From the NCBI RefSeq assembly GCF_000801105.2, contig NC_079512.1, positions 33,559,848 to 33,623,847 of the forward strand: a stretch of 64,000 nucleotides of DNA. The letters run 5' to 3'. Below, one piece after another: positions 12,401-25,214 of this stretch (positions are counted from its first letter, which is position 1; every line of letters begins with the position of its first letter). A program made the translations under genes and the position numbers. The notes below the pieces were generated by a model. That model had not been told where the DNA came from. It did no database searches and saw only the letters and a list, made by a program, of their open reading frames with translations. Source of the stretch: Raphanus sativus (lineage: Eukaryota > Streptophyta > Magnoliopsida > Brassicales > Brassicaceae).

Positions 12401-15400
12401 AATTAGCTCCATTAAGTCAAAGATTTCTTTGACAGCCAGTAGACTATGCTTATGTTATGTCTATAGTAAAACATAGTTACAAACCTGTGGCATGTCAATA
12501 GCAACTTTATTCCCAAAGGGATTCGTCAGAAGTTTCATTTCCGCAAGTTCAAGGATTTCCTTGTCAAACCCAGGTAGTTGTCCAATATCCTGGGAACATT
12601 AAGCAAAAAGGTCACTATACGGCTTCACACTAGCCAGCTGAAATAAGTATAGCTGGATCATATATGCTAGAGGCTTATTTCAAAGAACAGGTGACAACTA
12701 ATGTGGGCAGGAAAACAAACTCAAAACATAAAGGTAATAATGAAAAACAGCAAAAGAACCAGGAAAACACGCATTAAATGGTAAAATAAGGTGACATTTG
12801 CCTCAAAAATGACTAATACTAATCCTGCTATGCTATATTTTCCTACTTATGAAATAAACAAAGAAAATGACTGCTGCCAAACATGGTAAAAAACAGACCT
12901 CCAGGATGAGACTGCAAAATGGGTGAAATGGATTAGAAACTAAATTCATGTAAAATGTGCTCACATTTCAAAGATAGCCAATTTTTATTTGTCACATTGC
13001 AAAGTGCTCATATTACCGACTACCCTATATAAATCTCATAGTGCTTGTCACTTACGATCATAAATATTTGAATGGTTAAGAGGATGTATCAGGACGAAGA
13101 AAGTAGTAATATAGGGAATACATAATATTCAAAGTCTACTCCAACCTCTGAACCTACTTAAAATGCAGCAGCTAGAATGGTCACTAGAAATATTGGCACT
13201 GATTTAAATGCCTGTGAAACGCATAAATAAAAAGCAATCACACGTTGGTTCCAAAAAAATGAGTTCCAAAAAAAAAGCAATCGCACTTCTTTGCCTAGGA
13301 CCAGTTTCTATTTAACTAAATGAGCTCAATGCATGCAACTGGGGCAGAAGTGTTGAGCAGTAAATACCTTCTTCTTGCGATTATCATACTGTGTCTGTGA
13401 ACCAATCACAATAACGTTTTTTGGGAGATGTTCAAGGCTGCTTTTAAACGCATTCCCAACATCAATCTTCTCAATATTTTTCAGAAATAGAATAAACGGA
13501 GAAACTCTGCTTTCAGCATGAACAACCTAGAAACAGATGAAGATATAAGCACCTGGACAAATATAAGACAAAGAACAAACTTATTACTTTGGAACTGATA
13601 GAACAAGTACCTCAAATAATGTGTTGTTAAGTAACACATCTAGATCTTCAGAAGCAGAGCTTTCAAACCGAAGATCAGTAGCTATAGAAACGAAACAGAA
13701 GAAACAGTATGTGAGCCATGAGCTGCTGAGAACCAGTAAGCAATGCACTAGCGAACAAGAAGTACCATCGCAGAAGAATCCATGTCCCTTCTCACACAGA
13801 TCGCCAAGATCTACTCCATCAGGTATGGGCTTATCAAATCTGACACCCACTTTTTTAGATGAAGGATCATCACCAAATACTAAAACAACTTTCCCTTTAG
13901 CCCCAGAAGAAGGTGCCCTGAATAAAATTAAGTACAAAAGTGGATAATTCAAATATGGATGGAATACAAAAAGACGAGAAAAAGTTTAGAAGATTATCAT
14001 TAAGCCTAGCTCTAAAAGATAATGAGAGGAAACAGACTTCTTGGATGTAAATATAGTAATTTCAATAAACTTAGGATTTCTAATATTACGAGAAACATTC
14101 TTCAACAGAGCCAAAAAGGATATTCAAATTCTTACGATATAGAAGCCAATATCAGCTGCATCAAGAAGAAATAATATAAGAAGCAAACCTTGGGGTAGAT
14201 GGCCCATGACAGTAGAATCTTACCCTATCACCTGCAATCATTAACCAGAATCCAAGAATATTGAAAAAGAATATTGATAAAGAAAAATCTTTTGTTGCAA
14301 ACAATTAAAAAAGACATGCCTTTCGTCAGAGTACGAGTCATCAGACTCACTGAGGCTCCATATGGACGAGGTAAAGTACATGATTTGTCGGAAGTAAGTC
14401 CATCATCGAGTGACTCAATTTCCTTAGCAGTCAGAGCCTATAGGAAGTTGCAGAAAGGAAATTAACATCTTGTAAACTAACCAACATTCAATTAAAAAAA
14501 ATTAAAAATAAACTAACCAACATTTACTCGACACAAAACAGCTTATATTTGAGGAATCACGTTATCTCTTACCCCCAAAGTATGGCTGTCAAATATAAGC
14601 AGTTTCGCCTTGAAGTATTTGGCTAATGCTTTAGATAACATCTCTTGGTATATTTCAGACCCTGAAACAGTTTGAGCCAAAAAAGGAAAACTGATGTTGC
14701 CGCCTAGAAGAACTACAGTATTCACACGTGAAAGATAGCACAAACCTGCCGGACCAGACAGCAATATCCTTGGACTCAAATTGGTAAAGTCGTAGGCATA
14801 CTTGGGAAATTCTTTTTGCGTCAGATGTATATGTGAAGCAGCTATTAAGATAGCCTTTGTATTCTCACTGCAAAAATAAAAAGAAATACTACTAAAACAT
14901 TACACATTGCATAATAGACGAATAAAATTAATATGACTTGGTCATATACCTCAAATAATAGGGAAAACTTTCGAATGAAACATCCAAGCTTTTGCCCTCG
15001 ACAATACCAGTTTGAATATATTCTCTGAATATAGAAGATGGCTGAATAATGCCTGACCCTGACCCTGATGTTGAAGCTTGTTGTGATGTTTTCACCAACT
15101 CGCCTTTCTCATCTAAGATCTGATACCAGCTCTGTTAACATAATGCTCAAATGTTATTGATGCAAAGTGAAACATAGAGCAACTACCGCCATTTTGGAAT
15201 CTTGGCTCTGGCTGCTGATCGATTCACTTTGATTATTAACAGAAGAATTCACTTCCATGCCGTCAACAACACCATCTTGGACCATAGGAGCTTCGTGGCT
15301 CTTACTGGATGCTTGGCTTGATGAATTCAAAGGAGATAAGTCCTTCCTAAAGCTTTGAAGAGATGCCAAAATTGAAGCACCCGTTACAGCTGACGGCATC

Positions 15401-16606
15401 TGATGCCCTCCACCTTTTACTGCAATGTCATACATGTTCCGAAATATCTGGACAGAAATTAAGGGGAAAACTTGTGTGTATCCAGATGAAGATATACTAA
15501 CAAGTGAAAAAAAAGACGTTGGATGACATGAGGATACGAAACTACAGCTTTCTTGTGAACCAAAACCTAGTTCGTCACCAGACTGTAGCAAACATTCGAA
15601 ATTCATCTCGACAAATGATCCGTTAAGCAGCACAGGTCCCGAGTTTCCTATGACCTCTAGAACAGCTAACCCATTGTGCTTTGAGATCTTGCACATCATC
15701 TCATTTGCTATCCAGTCTCTCAATATGAAGTCGCAGGTTGCACCAAACCCAATAGTGAAGCTTTGTGTATAAATGCTAAGGTTTGGAAACTGAAACCCAA
15801 AAGTAACTCAGGTCAAGTCTTCCTAGAAGTATTATATGACAAAGACAGATAAAAGCTCAGAGACCATGGAGGTTAAAAAATCAACCTGTGCAGACTGTGA
15901 TAGAAGTTCACACCAAGTTAAACTGCCACGAGCTTCAGCAGCCGGTTTGCATCTTGAGTAGTAATCACTGAAGTTATGTAGGTTCTCTTTATGAAGCTGC
16001 TCCCAAACTAACAAGATAAAAGATAGAATCAAACAAGTGATCAACTTGTTTCGAATGTAGCGATAGTGTATGGACTTACCTATTTTGGTGAAATTGCGAT
16101 CAATCTGGTGATTCTCCTCAAGATAAGTTGCGGCTTCTTCGAAGAACATGCTCTTTCGAATACAGATTTCGATTTCTTTCTTTACAAAGAATGCGACGTC
16201 TGATCCATCACTCCAGCTGCGGAGATCTTGGCGTTGACATGATCCAGCCCAAGAAGAACAAATTGACAGACCTTGTGGAACAGGTGGTTTCTCCGCCAAG
16301 GACGCAAACTTGGATTCTACGGAGATTAGAAACAGCGCCTCCTTGACGTTCTGATATCTACCTGCAGCCGCTGGCTTCTCGACACTTGCGCCGCCGTCTT
16401 CCAACTGAAATCGCCACAATTGAAACTAGAACCTCTCGAAATGGCACGGGAAGGGGCTTTGAGTGAGAAGAAGAAGAAGTGTATGATTAGAAAACCTTTT
16501 GGTGCGTGGGTGATGAATGTTCATCTTCGGGAGAAGATGGAGATCTCTCGTCCGTGGTGGTGGTATTGCTCCCCGGGGGGTCTCCGCTCCCTAGCGATGA
16601 GGCCAT
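9496..16606 (-). CDS. AAA-ATPase with FHA-like N-terminal domain (At4g24860-type)
   Basis: Member of the plant group of long single-AAA (spastin/katanin-like meiotic clade) ATPases; cell role not established. Exon 1 (from 16606) gives [20 protein letters not shown]. Exon 2 begins near 16407 with [15 protein letters not shown]. An FHA-like segment follows (15720-15600; [20 protein letters not shown]). Then come a low-complexity Ser-rich linker, [19 protein letters not shown] (about 14760-14640), [40 protein letters not shown] and the AAA core: [20 protein letters not shown] (Walker A, about 10840-10780), SIIFVDEADS (Walker B), [20 protein letters not shown] (sensor 1 and Arg finger) and C-terminus [12 protein letters not shown], stop 9496-9498. 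Odd points: a tandem exon duplication at 12.1-12.7 kb, and pore loop [11 protein letters not shown] where relatives have SKWFGEGEKYV. The exon-1 choice is inferred from a GTTTTC donor. Confidence 0.85.
12056..12667. repeat. tandem duplication of about 300 bp within the AAA-ATPase gene
   Basis: Two adjacent direct copies (about 12056-12372 and 12373-12667) share most bases over about 300 bp. Copy A holds a complete 99-nt exon (12170-12268, minus; [12 protein letters not shown] to VTIDMPQ) and the start of the next exon. Copy B holds a second exon of 105 nt (12485-12589; [12 protein letters not shown] to VAIDMPQ). Both have intact splice sites and are multiples of three. The downstream exon in copy B is cut after DEDLLTY at the junction. 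Copies differ by scattered substitutions and an intron deletion, so the event is not brand new. Confidence 0.88.
13234..13286 (+). repeat. short poly(A)-ending insertion with target-site duplication
   Basis: Direct repeats GCAATCACAC (13234-13243) and GCAATCGCAC (13277-13286, one mismatch) flank a 33-bp insert that contains GTTCCAAAAAAA twice and ends in a run of A. It lies in an intron of the AAA-ATPase. It belongs to the set described under findings. Confidence 0.5.
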
Positions 16607-17301
16607 GACTCTTCTTTCTTCGCTGATTCTATGTCGCTCCGATTCTTCGGTTACTAGTGTTTCCGATTTCTAAAGAATCAATGCGGGAGAAAGTTGAAGA
16701 AAGAAACAAATAAACGAAAGAGTTTTGCCTTTCTCGGTGGGAAAATCGAAATAAATAAACCGGTTCAATTTGGGAGACTAACCGGTCTGAGAGTATTAAC
16801 CGGTGGCTATGGTTCGTTCATCCATTATAGCCTTTCCACATGAAGAAGTGGTAAATTACTAATTAATCCTCGTTTAGAGAGTGTTGTGTATCTATATGTA
16901 AGCCTTTTCTCGGTGGGAAAATCGAAATAAAACTAAAATCAGAGAGGTTAACCGGTTTAGAGAGTAATAACCGAACCGGTTCAATTTGATTATCCACGAT
17001 TAATGTGGGAGTGGGAAGAACTAGTCTATAGAGTTTGAGGCACATCTTAGCCTTGCACATGAGGAATTTACTAGTTAATCCTCGTTTAGTGAGTCTTACC
17101 CATTTCTTCATTTCTCGGCTATGGTGGTTTATCATTGATTCCATGAAAATATGATGAAATCCAGTACTTTATATTGCCTTGTCTAAGAAAACAAATCTCT
17201 GCAATTTAAGAAATAAAAGGTCCTAGATAATTGTGTAAACCCACCCTAGAAAGATAAAAACAAAAACCAAAACGATCCTATGTAAAAAAAAAAAAGAAAC
17301 A
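16607..17301. other. AAA-ATPase promoter / PAP24 3' spacer with diverged tandem repeat
   Basis: Spacer with two related direct copies (about 16731-16893 and 16899-17100). Shared blocks include CTTTTCTCGGTGGGAAAATC (about 16729 and 16904), AACCGGTTCAATTTG, and TTAATCCTCGTTTAG (about 16863 and 17077). Indels separate the copies. No gene is supported inside. Confidence 0.7.
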
Positions 17302-20153
17302 TCATGAAGCTGATGTGGTGGGCTCGCAGCTATCGTGAGTGCAAGCAAGAACATCTCTGTAGTCTCTAGAGATCTTGAAGGAGTCATGAACTTGGCCATT
17401 GCTGCTCTTCTTGTACTCAAACAGAAGGTTTGAGTGATCCGAAGCAGTCAACTTCACAAACCCATAGTCATAATCTTGGACCAAACTCCATTTAGGAGTC
17501 AGCGAGCTAAACGGAGACAAGTGACTTCCTGCACCACCAACAACTACGTGAATGGTTCCTTGGAAGGTCCCTGAGTAGTGATCCTTTTCACCGTTCACAC
17601 ATTGGCTCTGCAACAGAAAAAAACAACTCAGAGACGAGGTACATTGATAATAAGATGGAGAGAGTATTAAATAACTGATGATGGGATCAAAAACCTGGTA
17701 AATGGGGCAAGTTCGTTCATAGTTGTGGACATGTCCGTAGAAAGCAATGTCTACTTTGTACTTTTGCCACAGTTTCTGCAGGCTCTCTCTTCCCATAGGC
17801 TCTTCAAAGGTTCCTTCTTTGCCATACCAATCATTGGAGGAATAACCGAGGACACGATGAGCGATAAAGATGAGCCAAGGCTGAGTCTTTCTGTCGACGG
17901 TGGCAAGGCAATGCTCTATGAATTTGTATTGCTCTGTGCCTTCTCTCCAGTCATGTTCACTGTCTGCTACACAGAAGCGGAACATTCCATAGTCTGCTTT
18001 GTACCAGAACTTAGCTCGGTTCTCAGCAGGAAAGTAGAACATGGTCTCTGCAGGAACACCACACTCTCCTCCAGAGTCTTGACCTGCGTAGAAAGATCCC
18101 GTGTCTGGCCAATCACGCTCGTGGTTGCCACTGAAAGTGAAACAGAATTAACTTATAACCAACTGCAGGAGCAGAGAAACGATGAAGCTTTTTTTTATCG
18201 ACTAACCTCGCAATCATGTACGGAACCTTGGAAGCCACAGGCTCAACTTGAGCTGTGAACTGATCCCACTGGGAGATATACCCATTTGAGTAAGTGATAT
18301 CTCCAATATGGAAAACAATGTCAATGTTCTTCAAGTCCTTGATGAGCTGGTCAGTTGTGTTGAGGGAACCAGGCTGGTAATCATTATATTCGTTCGAGCC
18401 ATCTCGCTCTCCCTGAAACATAATATTTCTCAATGTAAGCAAAGTGATCTTTTGAGATAAGAGTCCCTAGTACTATCGCAATGGCGGCCTAAGCAAGAAA
18501 GGTTACCTTCCCCATGTCGCCAAATATTATGACACGTTGTAAAGAGTCTTGTCCAGGAAAAGGAGATGAAACAAAAGTGTAATTCTTGCTCCAAATTGTG
18601 GAACCATTGACCAAGTCATGGCCTAGCCTGTATGTGTATCTGAAAACCAAAGGAAGGGATGTTACAAAGTACTCTTGGTTTAGATGAAAAAGAGAGGGAG
18701 ATTACAGATGACGTACTCGCGGTTTGGCCAAAGTTCTTTCAGGAAAGATGTATGGAAGAAACCAGGATCACGCCAACCCATACTACGAGCAGGATCACCT
18801 ATGTAAAATATCACATGCATCCACAGATCAAATCTCTAGAAAGAGTTCAAGATAAAGAAGAAAAGAAAAAAACTGTAACCAAACAAAAACATACCACACA
18901 TGCTGTTTCTGTTGAAAGTAATGGTTCCAGCTGGTGATCTTCTAGCTGGAAGTCCCATAGAACTCCATTCAATGAACGGAACAGCCTCATTTATGTTGTA
19001 CCCACTCGTCCATGTAACAGTCATCTATCAAAAGATCACAAAAACAAGCCTGTTTTTAGCGAAAAGATACCAAATAAAGCTGCTACCCATTTCAAATCTT
19101 TATCTAGCCCCAAGGGGAAAAAAAAAACTTACTTCATCCCAACTCTTCCCTAAAGCAAGACGTGGGTAGACAGGTGCTTTAGGATTAACAAAAGCTACAG
19201 GATTCGAAACACCGAGAAGTACTGGCTGTATAATTGAAAAAAAAAGATCAATAAATCCATTTGACAATGCAGATAAAATATACTAAGGTGAGGAAACTAC
19301 ATAGTACAACTTTACCTGGTCAAGACTTCCAGAAAACAGTGCAAAGGAGACATCAGCTCTCTGGTTTATAATCTGCAACTTCAGAATCACGTTCCCAGAC
19401 TTTGTATACTCCGGATAATTCCTCATATACGTGTACTGACAAATACAAATACAAAAAAAAAAAAACAGAATGTTAATCCTGAGATCAGATCTAGAAACCA
19501 CAGGTCAATAAGTAATAGAAAAAAACACAAACCTTGATGGGAGATGAGCAAAGGAAAGGAGATCTATCCTTATTTGGATATTTGGGTGGCCAACAGGTAG
19601 ATGAGCTAGCAACAAAAGACAAGTTAATAACAATTCATAAAATCACATAAATAACACTCAATATAAGAGAAAATTACTCGAATTTTGCTGGAGAGAAAAC
19701 TCCAATCCAATCGTTTGAAGTGAACTTGTGGTTGGAGATAGCAACGTCCACCCACTCAGTATCTTCACCCTGTAGATCAAAAACCAAGAGTATCATCAAA
19801 AAACCAATCTATTTAGCAAGTTTGGTTCTTTGCACACTTTGTTGAGATCAAGAACACAATATTCTCTCATTTTAAAACGGCTAATCTCAGATTATCATAT
19901 ATCATCAAAACAGTTTCTTCATCTCTTAAGAATATAAACTAGAATCAGACAAGATCAAGAAATAAAACAGAACCTTTAAACCAAGGACTTGGGGAGAAGC
20001 ATGAATGTTGACAGAAGTGTCCAAAGCAAGACTTGTTTTATAGATATTAATCTGAGCTAAAGGCTGATCTCCTCGTCCATTGCTGTCGTGACCCGAACAT
20101 CTCGAACTCAGCACTCCGATGAAACAGAGAAGCAGAAATAGAACTTTAGGCAT
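17302..20153 (-). CDS. PAP24: purple acid phosphatase (PAP24-type), secreted
   Basis: Binuclear metallophosphatase of the large plant PAP group (PAP1/24/27), expected in the secretory path, cell wall or vacuole, releasing phosphate from monoesters. The start at 20153 begins a signal peptide, MPKVLFLLLCFIGVLSSRCS. An Ig/fibronectin-like N-terminal region follows (SFALFSGSLDQPVLLG, MTVTWTSGYNINEAVPF). All five metal-ligand blocks are present: VIIFGDMGKGE, FHIGDITYSNGY, SGNHERDW, FIAHRVLGYSS and GHVHNYERTCP. The end is THDSCEPTTSAS with TGA at 17302-17304. About eleven exons read through without a break, giving roughly 600+ residues as in the family. The name PAP24 rests on similarity and on the syntenic position. 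Confidence 0.93.
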
Positions 20154-20195
20154 CGTTGATCTGTTGTGAATCAGAAGTGAAACTACTAGGAGATA

Positions 20196-21555
20196 TTTAT
20201 AATAATAAGTGTTTAGGAATCTTTTTAGGATTATTCTAACTATGTCAACACTGTGTAGTTATCTTTTCCTTTTTTGGTCAACCGATTATATTTTGTCAAC
20301 TATTTTGAGTTATCTTAATATATTTTGTACCCAACAGAAAAATCTAAAGAGAAAGAAATAGATATGTAAATATTATAATTTTTTTTGTTACAACCAGTTC
20401 AAAATATAAATAAATCGATAGGATAATAAGATAATAGTTTTTTCAAAAATTTATATGTAAATATATGATCTCATTAAAATTCTAAATTAATAATTTATAA
20501 GTATATAAATTTAATACATGTACTAACAAACTATTATATTGTTTTTTATATCCACTACAGAATTATTTTTACATTTAAAAAAAGATGTAATATATTTTTA
20601 TGAAATTAAAAGTTATATATTAAACCACATTTAAACTCTAAGAAACATATTTATATACACTACATAATATAGTAAGAACAGTATGAATATCTAATTTCAA
20701 AATTTTAATTAATGTATGTACACAAAAATCAAATATTTTTATTATTTTAGAAATCATATATTTAAAATAGAAAATCAGATAAGAAAAGTTCTGTAAATTA
20801 ATAAATCTATGAATGAATAAGATATCATAATCACGACATTATTAATTTATAAAGTTTTTACTGTATAATTTTAACATTTTCAATGCATGTAATAATAAAA
20901 AATTGTTAACTTCAAAAATATAAATTTTATTTTTCTGAATTTTCGACTAGTTGAAAATTGTGGAGAATAGCTAATCACCAAAATATGCAAAACCTAAGAT
21001 GTTTTCTTAATAAGAATTTTATTAATTTCCTTTTTAAATAAAAAATCAACTATATATTATTAGCACACTAATTTTTATTTTTAAATTGAAAGTTACGTTG
21101 AAAATAAATAATTATTACCACATCTATAATTTACCTATAATCTATTTAAGCAACTGGTATATATTCTTATCTAAAACTGAGTTTATTTTTAAATATAAAA
21201 TTCCATGTGAACTTCGAATATATTTTCAAGCCAAGTCGGTTGTGGATTTTTACTGGGAATGTTGCTTGAGTTTTTTCTTAGCCAAATTGATTAGTCCATC
21301 ATCACTCTCAAAAAGAGTTCCGTCCTTAATAAACAACTATGCAACATTTGTTTATATAACAAATAAGAAGTTTTTGAGAATCAGCAAGAAAACCATGAGA
21401 TATATATATTTATAGTTAAAAGTATTTGAGAATCTTCTAAGAATTATTCATAGATAACAATGTCAACACTGTAAAATTCTTCTTTGTGTCAACATATTTT
21501 ATTTTGTCGACCAATACGGAGTTATATAAATATATTTTCTACCGAAAAATCTTGG
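20196..21555. repeat. duplicated PAP24 5'-flank segments
   Basis: Segment 20196-20345 and segment about 21400-21555 share ordered blocks: GTGTTTAGGAATCT versus GTATTTGAGAATCT, TATGTCAACACTGT versus AATGTCAACACTGT, TATATTTTGTCAAC versus TTATTTTGTCGAC, and AATATATTTTGTACC versus AATATATTTTCTACC followed by AGAAAAATCT or GAAAAATCT. They are direct repeats about 1.2 kb apart. The remote copy has no PAP coding sequence next to it. Confidence 0.6.
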
Positions 21556-22989
21556 AAAAAAAAAAGAAAAATGCATGTAAATATTGACCACAAAACTAAA
21601 TAGCATATAATATAGATTGTTTTTTTTAATTTTAAAAGATAAAATCAATTATATATTAGCACAATACATTTTATCATAGAAACATCTCTTAAAAGAACTT
21701 AAAATATGTTTTTGACCAAAAAATACACTAAAAGAAAAATAATGTTTCATTTAAAAGATAAATGACAATTATACCATTATCCTATAAGTAAATAAATATT
21801 TAAATAAATACTAATAAAAGAATTCGAAGAACTTTATTTGGTATCCAAAACTTTTTTTGAAATTCCTTTTTAAACTCTTTTGAAATTTTATTTCGTAATC
21901 CAGATTTTATTTTTGGATATATGTTTAAAATTATTGTTTTAAAATTTAAAATTCTAAAATCTCATACCCAAAACTTCATCCCAAAAATCTAAACGCTATA
22001 TGGATATGACTTTATTTACTTCTTTCAAACCATAATTGGACGTTTTCATCATTACAGATAAAATTATACTGACATATAAGAGGTAGAAAAGGAAGAGAAA
22101 GCGTGAGAAAGAAATTTGATAAATAATATTGGAAAGATTTTAATGAAAAATTTAGAGAATATGTTAAATATCTAGAGAAAGCGTGAGAGAGAAAATAAGG
22201 GTGATTAATTCAATTACCTAAAAAAGCCTCCATATCATATTTATAAACTCATATCCATATAGACAACTCAGCTATATGGATAGCTAGAACATCTTCAGTT
22301 GTGTTATTTCGTGTTTCTCTTCGTGATGGAATAACTTCAAAACTGAATTGAATTTTATTTCATTTTATTTTATTTTGAAGTGAAAATAAAATGAAAAATA
22401 ATTAGATCAAACTCATTTTATACCATTTTGAAGTTAAAATTAAATAAAATTAGAGTAGATTTTTATACAAAATAAAAATTTGAATAAAAAATAGAATGTT
22501 GATGAAATTATCCGTATAGAATACTTCAATAAATTTATCATCATTTAAATATGCTCCGTTAGGATATTGGTCGGCGTTTGATATGCATAGCGGAATATTT
22601 AGCATATATATTTACTAGAAAACAACAACAAAAATAGTTATGAATGGTATCATAAAATAAAATGATAATTTAAATTTGATTTTCTAAAATTTAGTCTAAT
22701 AACAAGCATAATTCTTATGATAATGCTCTACCAATCAAACCATTAGCATCAGTTCCTTGTGATAAATTTTAGTATTGTGCTTTTGGTTTCTATCAAAAAT
22801 TTTCACATGCAGGAAGAAAGATACAATATACTGATCATTTTAGCCTTTTGATAATTTGGATTTGCATTTAGATATTGCTAAGTTTACATTTATCTATATC
22901 AGATGTTTAAGTGTCTATTTGGTGAATCAGGAGATATTAGAGTGGATTAGAGACAAAACATGAAGACCGGAGCAAAAGGGCATGAATCC

Positions 22990-23165
22990 ATTCTTCTAAA
23001 CTTGCAGCTGCATTCCACAGCGGCTGCACCAAACCATTGTGAGTTCTTGAACTTTAACAAATACCTGATCTTTCCAACTACTCGTTGCGGAATGGAGACG
23101 CAACTGTGAACTCTATTGTTCATATATCAAGATGGTGCAGTGGAATGCACATGTAAGAGTAGAAT
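22990..23165. repeat. imperfect inverted repeat, possible fold-back
   Basis: The left arm (22990-23030) includes CTTGCAGCTGCATTCCAC, then TGCACC after a 6-nt bulge. The right arm (23133-23165) read as reverse complement gives TGCATTCCACTGCACC in CTTACATG context. The outer parts also pair loosely (ATTCTTCT with ATTCTACT). The loop is about 100 nt. It could be a MITE remnant or a hairpin RNA locus. Confidence 0.45.
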
Positions 23166-23449
23166 TAATTGTATATTGCATAGAATGTACATAGGATAGT
23201 TATATACAAGATACTATAGTAGAGCATTACAAAGACATTCAATGAGAGAATATATCATTTGATCCTCTGTCCAAGTAAGTTGTTGATTTAACCGGGAATA
23301 GTACAGTTTTTTTTTAACCGTGGAATTTTACCCGGGTGAATAAAAATTCCGGTTTGTTTATAACCGAACCGAACAGTTTAATTCTATTGTCCTAATAGTG
23401 GCAAAATAATATTTTTTTTTTCCTGCTTCTGTGTTAAACGAAGAATCCA

Positions 23450-25214
23450 ATGGAAGAGAAGAAGAAGAAGAAGAACGAATTCGAGTTCTGCAAAGTGTGC
23501 CGATTCCATCACGACCATGGCCCGCGTCACAAGTACTTCCCCCGCCACAAAGAACTCCTCTCCGCTTTCCTCAATCGATTCCGGTCCAAAATAGCCGACG
23601 TCAGATTCTTCCTCAAAAACCCTAGCTTTCTACGGCCGCAAGAGGAGTCTCAGAACCGTGTTTGGTGTGTCTTCTGCGATGAGGACATCGTCGAGCTCGG
23701 CAGCTCCTTCGCATGGTATAACATTCCCGTCTCTTTCCCTTTTGATTTGAGTATGTTTCGTTCGATTTGGGCACCTCTGAGTTGAATGTGGAATCAGAGT
23801 TTGTCTGAACATATAATATTTTGATATAAGAGAAACAGAAACAAAAGCCTTAATGTTTTGTCTGCACATATAATGTTTTTGTTTGTATCAGTTCTAAGGC
23901 AATAAATCACTTCGCAAGCTCCGAACATCATAAGAACGTCAAACAGTTTCTCTGGAAACATGGCCCATCGATGGATTGCGTTGACGATTTCAAAATTTCA
24001 GATGCTGATTTAGCTAAAGTAAGTACTTGAAGATCATACTCTTATGTGTTGTTTCTTTGTTGTGCCTGGAAGATTTTATTCGTTGAGTTGTGTGATGAAG
24101 AAACTCTGTTTATGGTGTGAATGCAGTGGGTGAGAAAATGCACGGCGTTGGGAAACAGAGACGCATCTTCTTGTAAAGGACAGCTTTCAGGGACATCTAG
24201 TGATATCCTCAATAATCTTGAGTTCGAAAGAACTGAACAAGTTCAAACAAACTATATTAATCCAAATGATTTAAATGATGTTAAGCCTTTACTGTATAAT
24301 AATACGAATGAGTATCAGATATCACATTCAGGAGTTACACATTATGGTTCACATCTGAACGTGGATGCTTCTCATCTCCCTCCAGGTAGGGTCTCTGCTT
24401 GATTTTCATAGTAGTGAAACTGCTTCATCATCTAGGCTTTTTTGGCTCTTTATATGTTTGTTTCCTTGTCAGGTGTGATTGGAATGACTAGTAGTTCTTC
24501 CTCACATTCCAGCGATTCTATCGGGAACGTTCACTCTGGAGCTCCTCCTCCGTGGCTTAATCCAAATGCTGGGAGTTCCTACAGTGGTCAACTAAACCAA
24601 ACAGACATGACCGGAGTTCAGGAAAATATGCCTGCAAAGACTAGCAAGCTGAACCCTCATAGGGTTGGCGCTGCGTGGGCTGAAAGGAGAAAGATTGAGA
24701 TGGAGATGGAGAAGAGAGGACTAGCATCGAGTAGCAGCAACACTGATGCAGACTGGCTTCCCAACTTTGGTCGAGTCTGGCAATCAGGCACTCGTAAAGA
24801 TTCCAGAAAAGAATTTGAGAAGGAAAAACGCAAGTTAGTTGTCAAAACCGTTAGCAGGTCTACGGAATCAGAAGAACGGAAGTTAGTCAAAACAGAAAGC
24901 GTCTCCATGGAATCAGAAGAACCAGTCCAAATACAACCATACGTTAGCAAACGGGCGGTATGTTTTCCCTTTATATTACTAAATTATCGATGACTGGTTT
25001 TGATGTTGTTCATGCTATCTCCAATCTTATACGTGTTTGTTCTGAATGATATCTCTTTAAGTCACAGTAAAATCCTCATTTACTCAAAAGTAGATAGATT
25101 ATTATTGCTATGTTGGTTACTGTCTTAAATTTTTACTTCGAGAACTTTCATCTAAGTGACCTTACGTGCGTATATATATTGTGACTGCAGCGAAGAGAGA
25201 AGAGTGGTGAGTGA
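23450..25214 (+). CDS. TTL: TITAN-like zinc-finger protein (At4g24900-type)
   Basis: Nuclear zinc-finger protein; the Arabidopsis relative is linked to embryo and endosperm development. Five exons: 23450-23715, about 23893-24019, 24127-24386, 24473-24957 and 25192-25214. Exon 1 starts MEEKKKKKNEFEFCKVCRFH and carries the Cys/His block CKVCRFHHDHGPRHKYFPRH. Exons 1-2 form a U1-type C2H2 finger, VWCVFCDEDIVELG then NHFASSEHHKNVKQF. Exon 4 encodes a Ser-rich region, then NPHRVGAAWAERRKIEMEME and a charged C-terminal part with two near-repeats of the type STESEERKLV / SMESEEPVQI. The last exon adds RREKSGE. The start is the ATG that opens the conserved N-terminus; an overlapping upstream ATG at 23431 is in another frame. 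It is divergent from PAP24 and convergent with the DUF579 gene. Confidence 0.88.

Larger units (their letters stand above)
20154..23449. other. 3.3-kb AT-rich spacer between divergent genes PAP24 and TITAN-like
   Basis: Very AT-rich, with no frame that looks like protein. It contains the PAP24 5' flank, a second diverged copy of that flank near 21.4-21.55 kb, an imperfect inverted repeat near 23.0-23.17 kb, and the TITAN-like promoter at the right end. The rest looks like degraded intergenic DNA that I cannot classify. Confidence 0.6.

Noticed and set aside
17725..18258. 177-codon plus-strand frame
   Set aside because: Shadow of PAP24 exons; the minus-strand reading has all phosphatase motifs.
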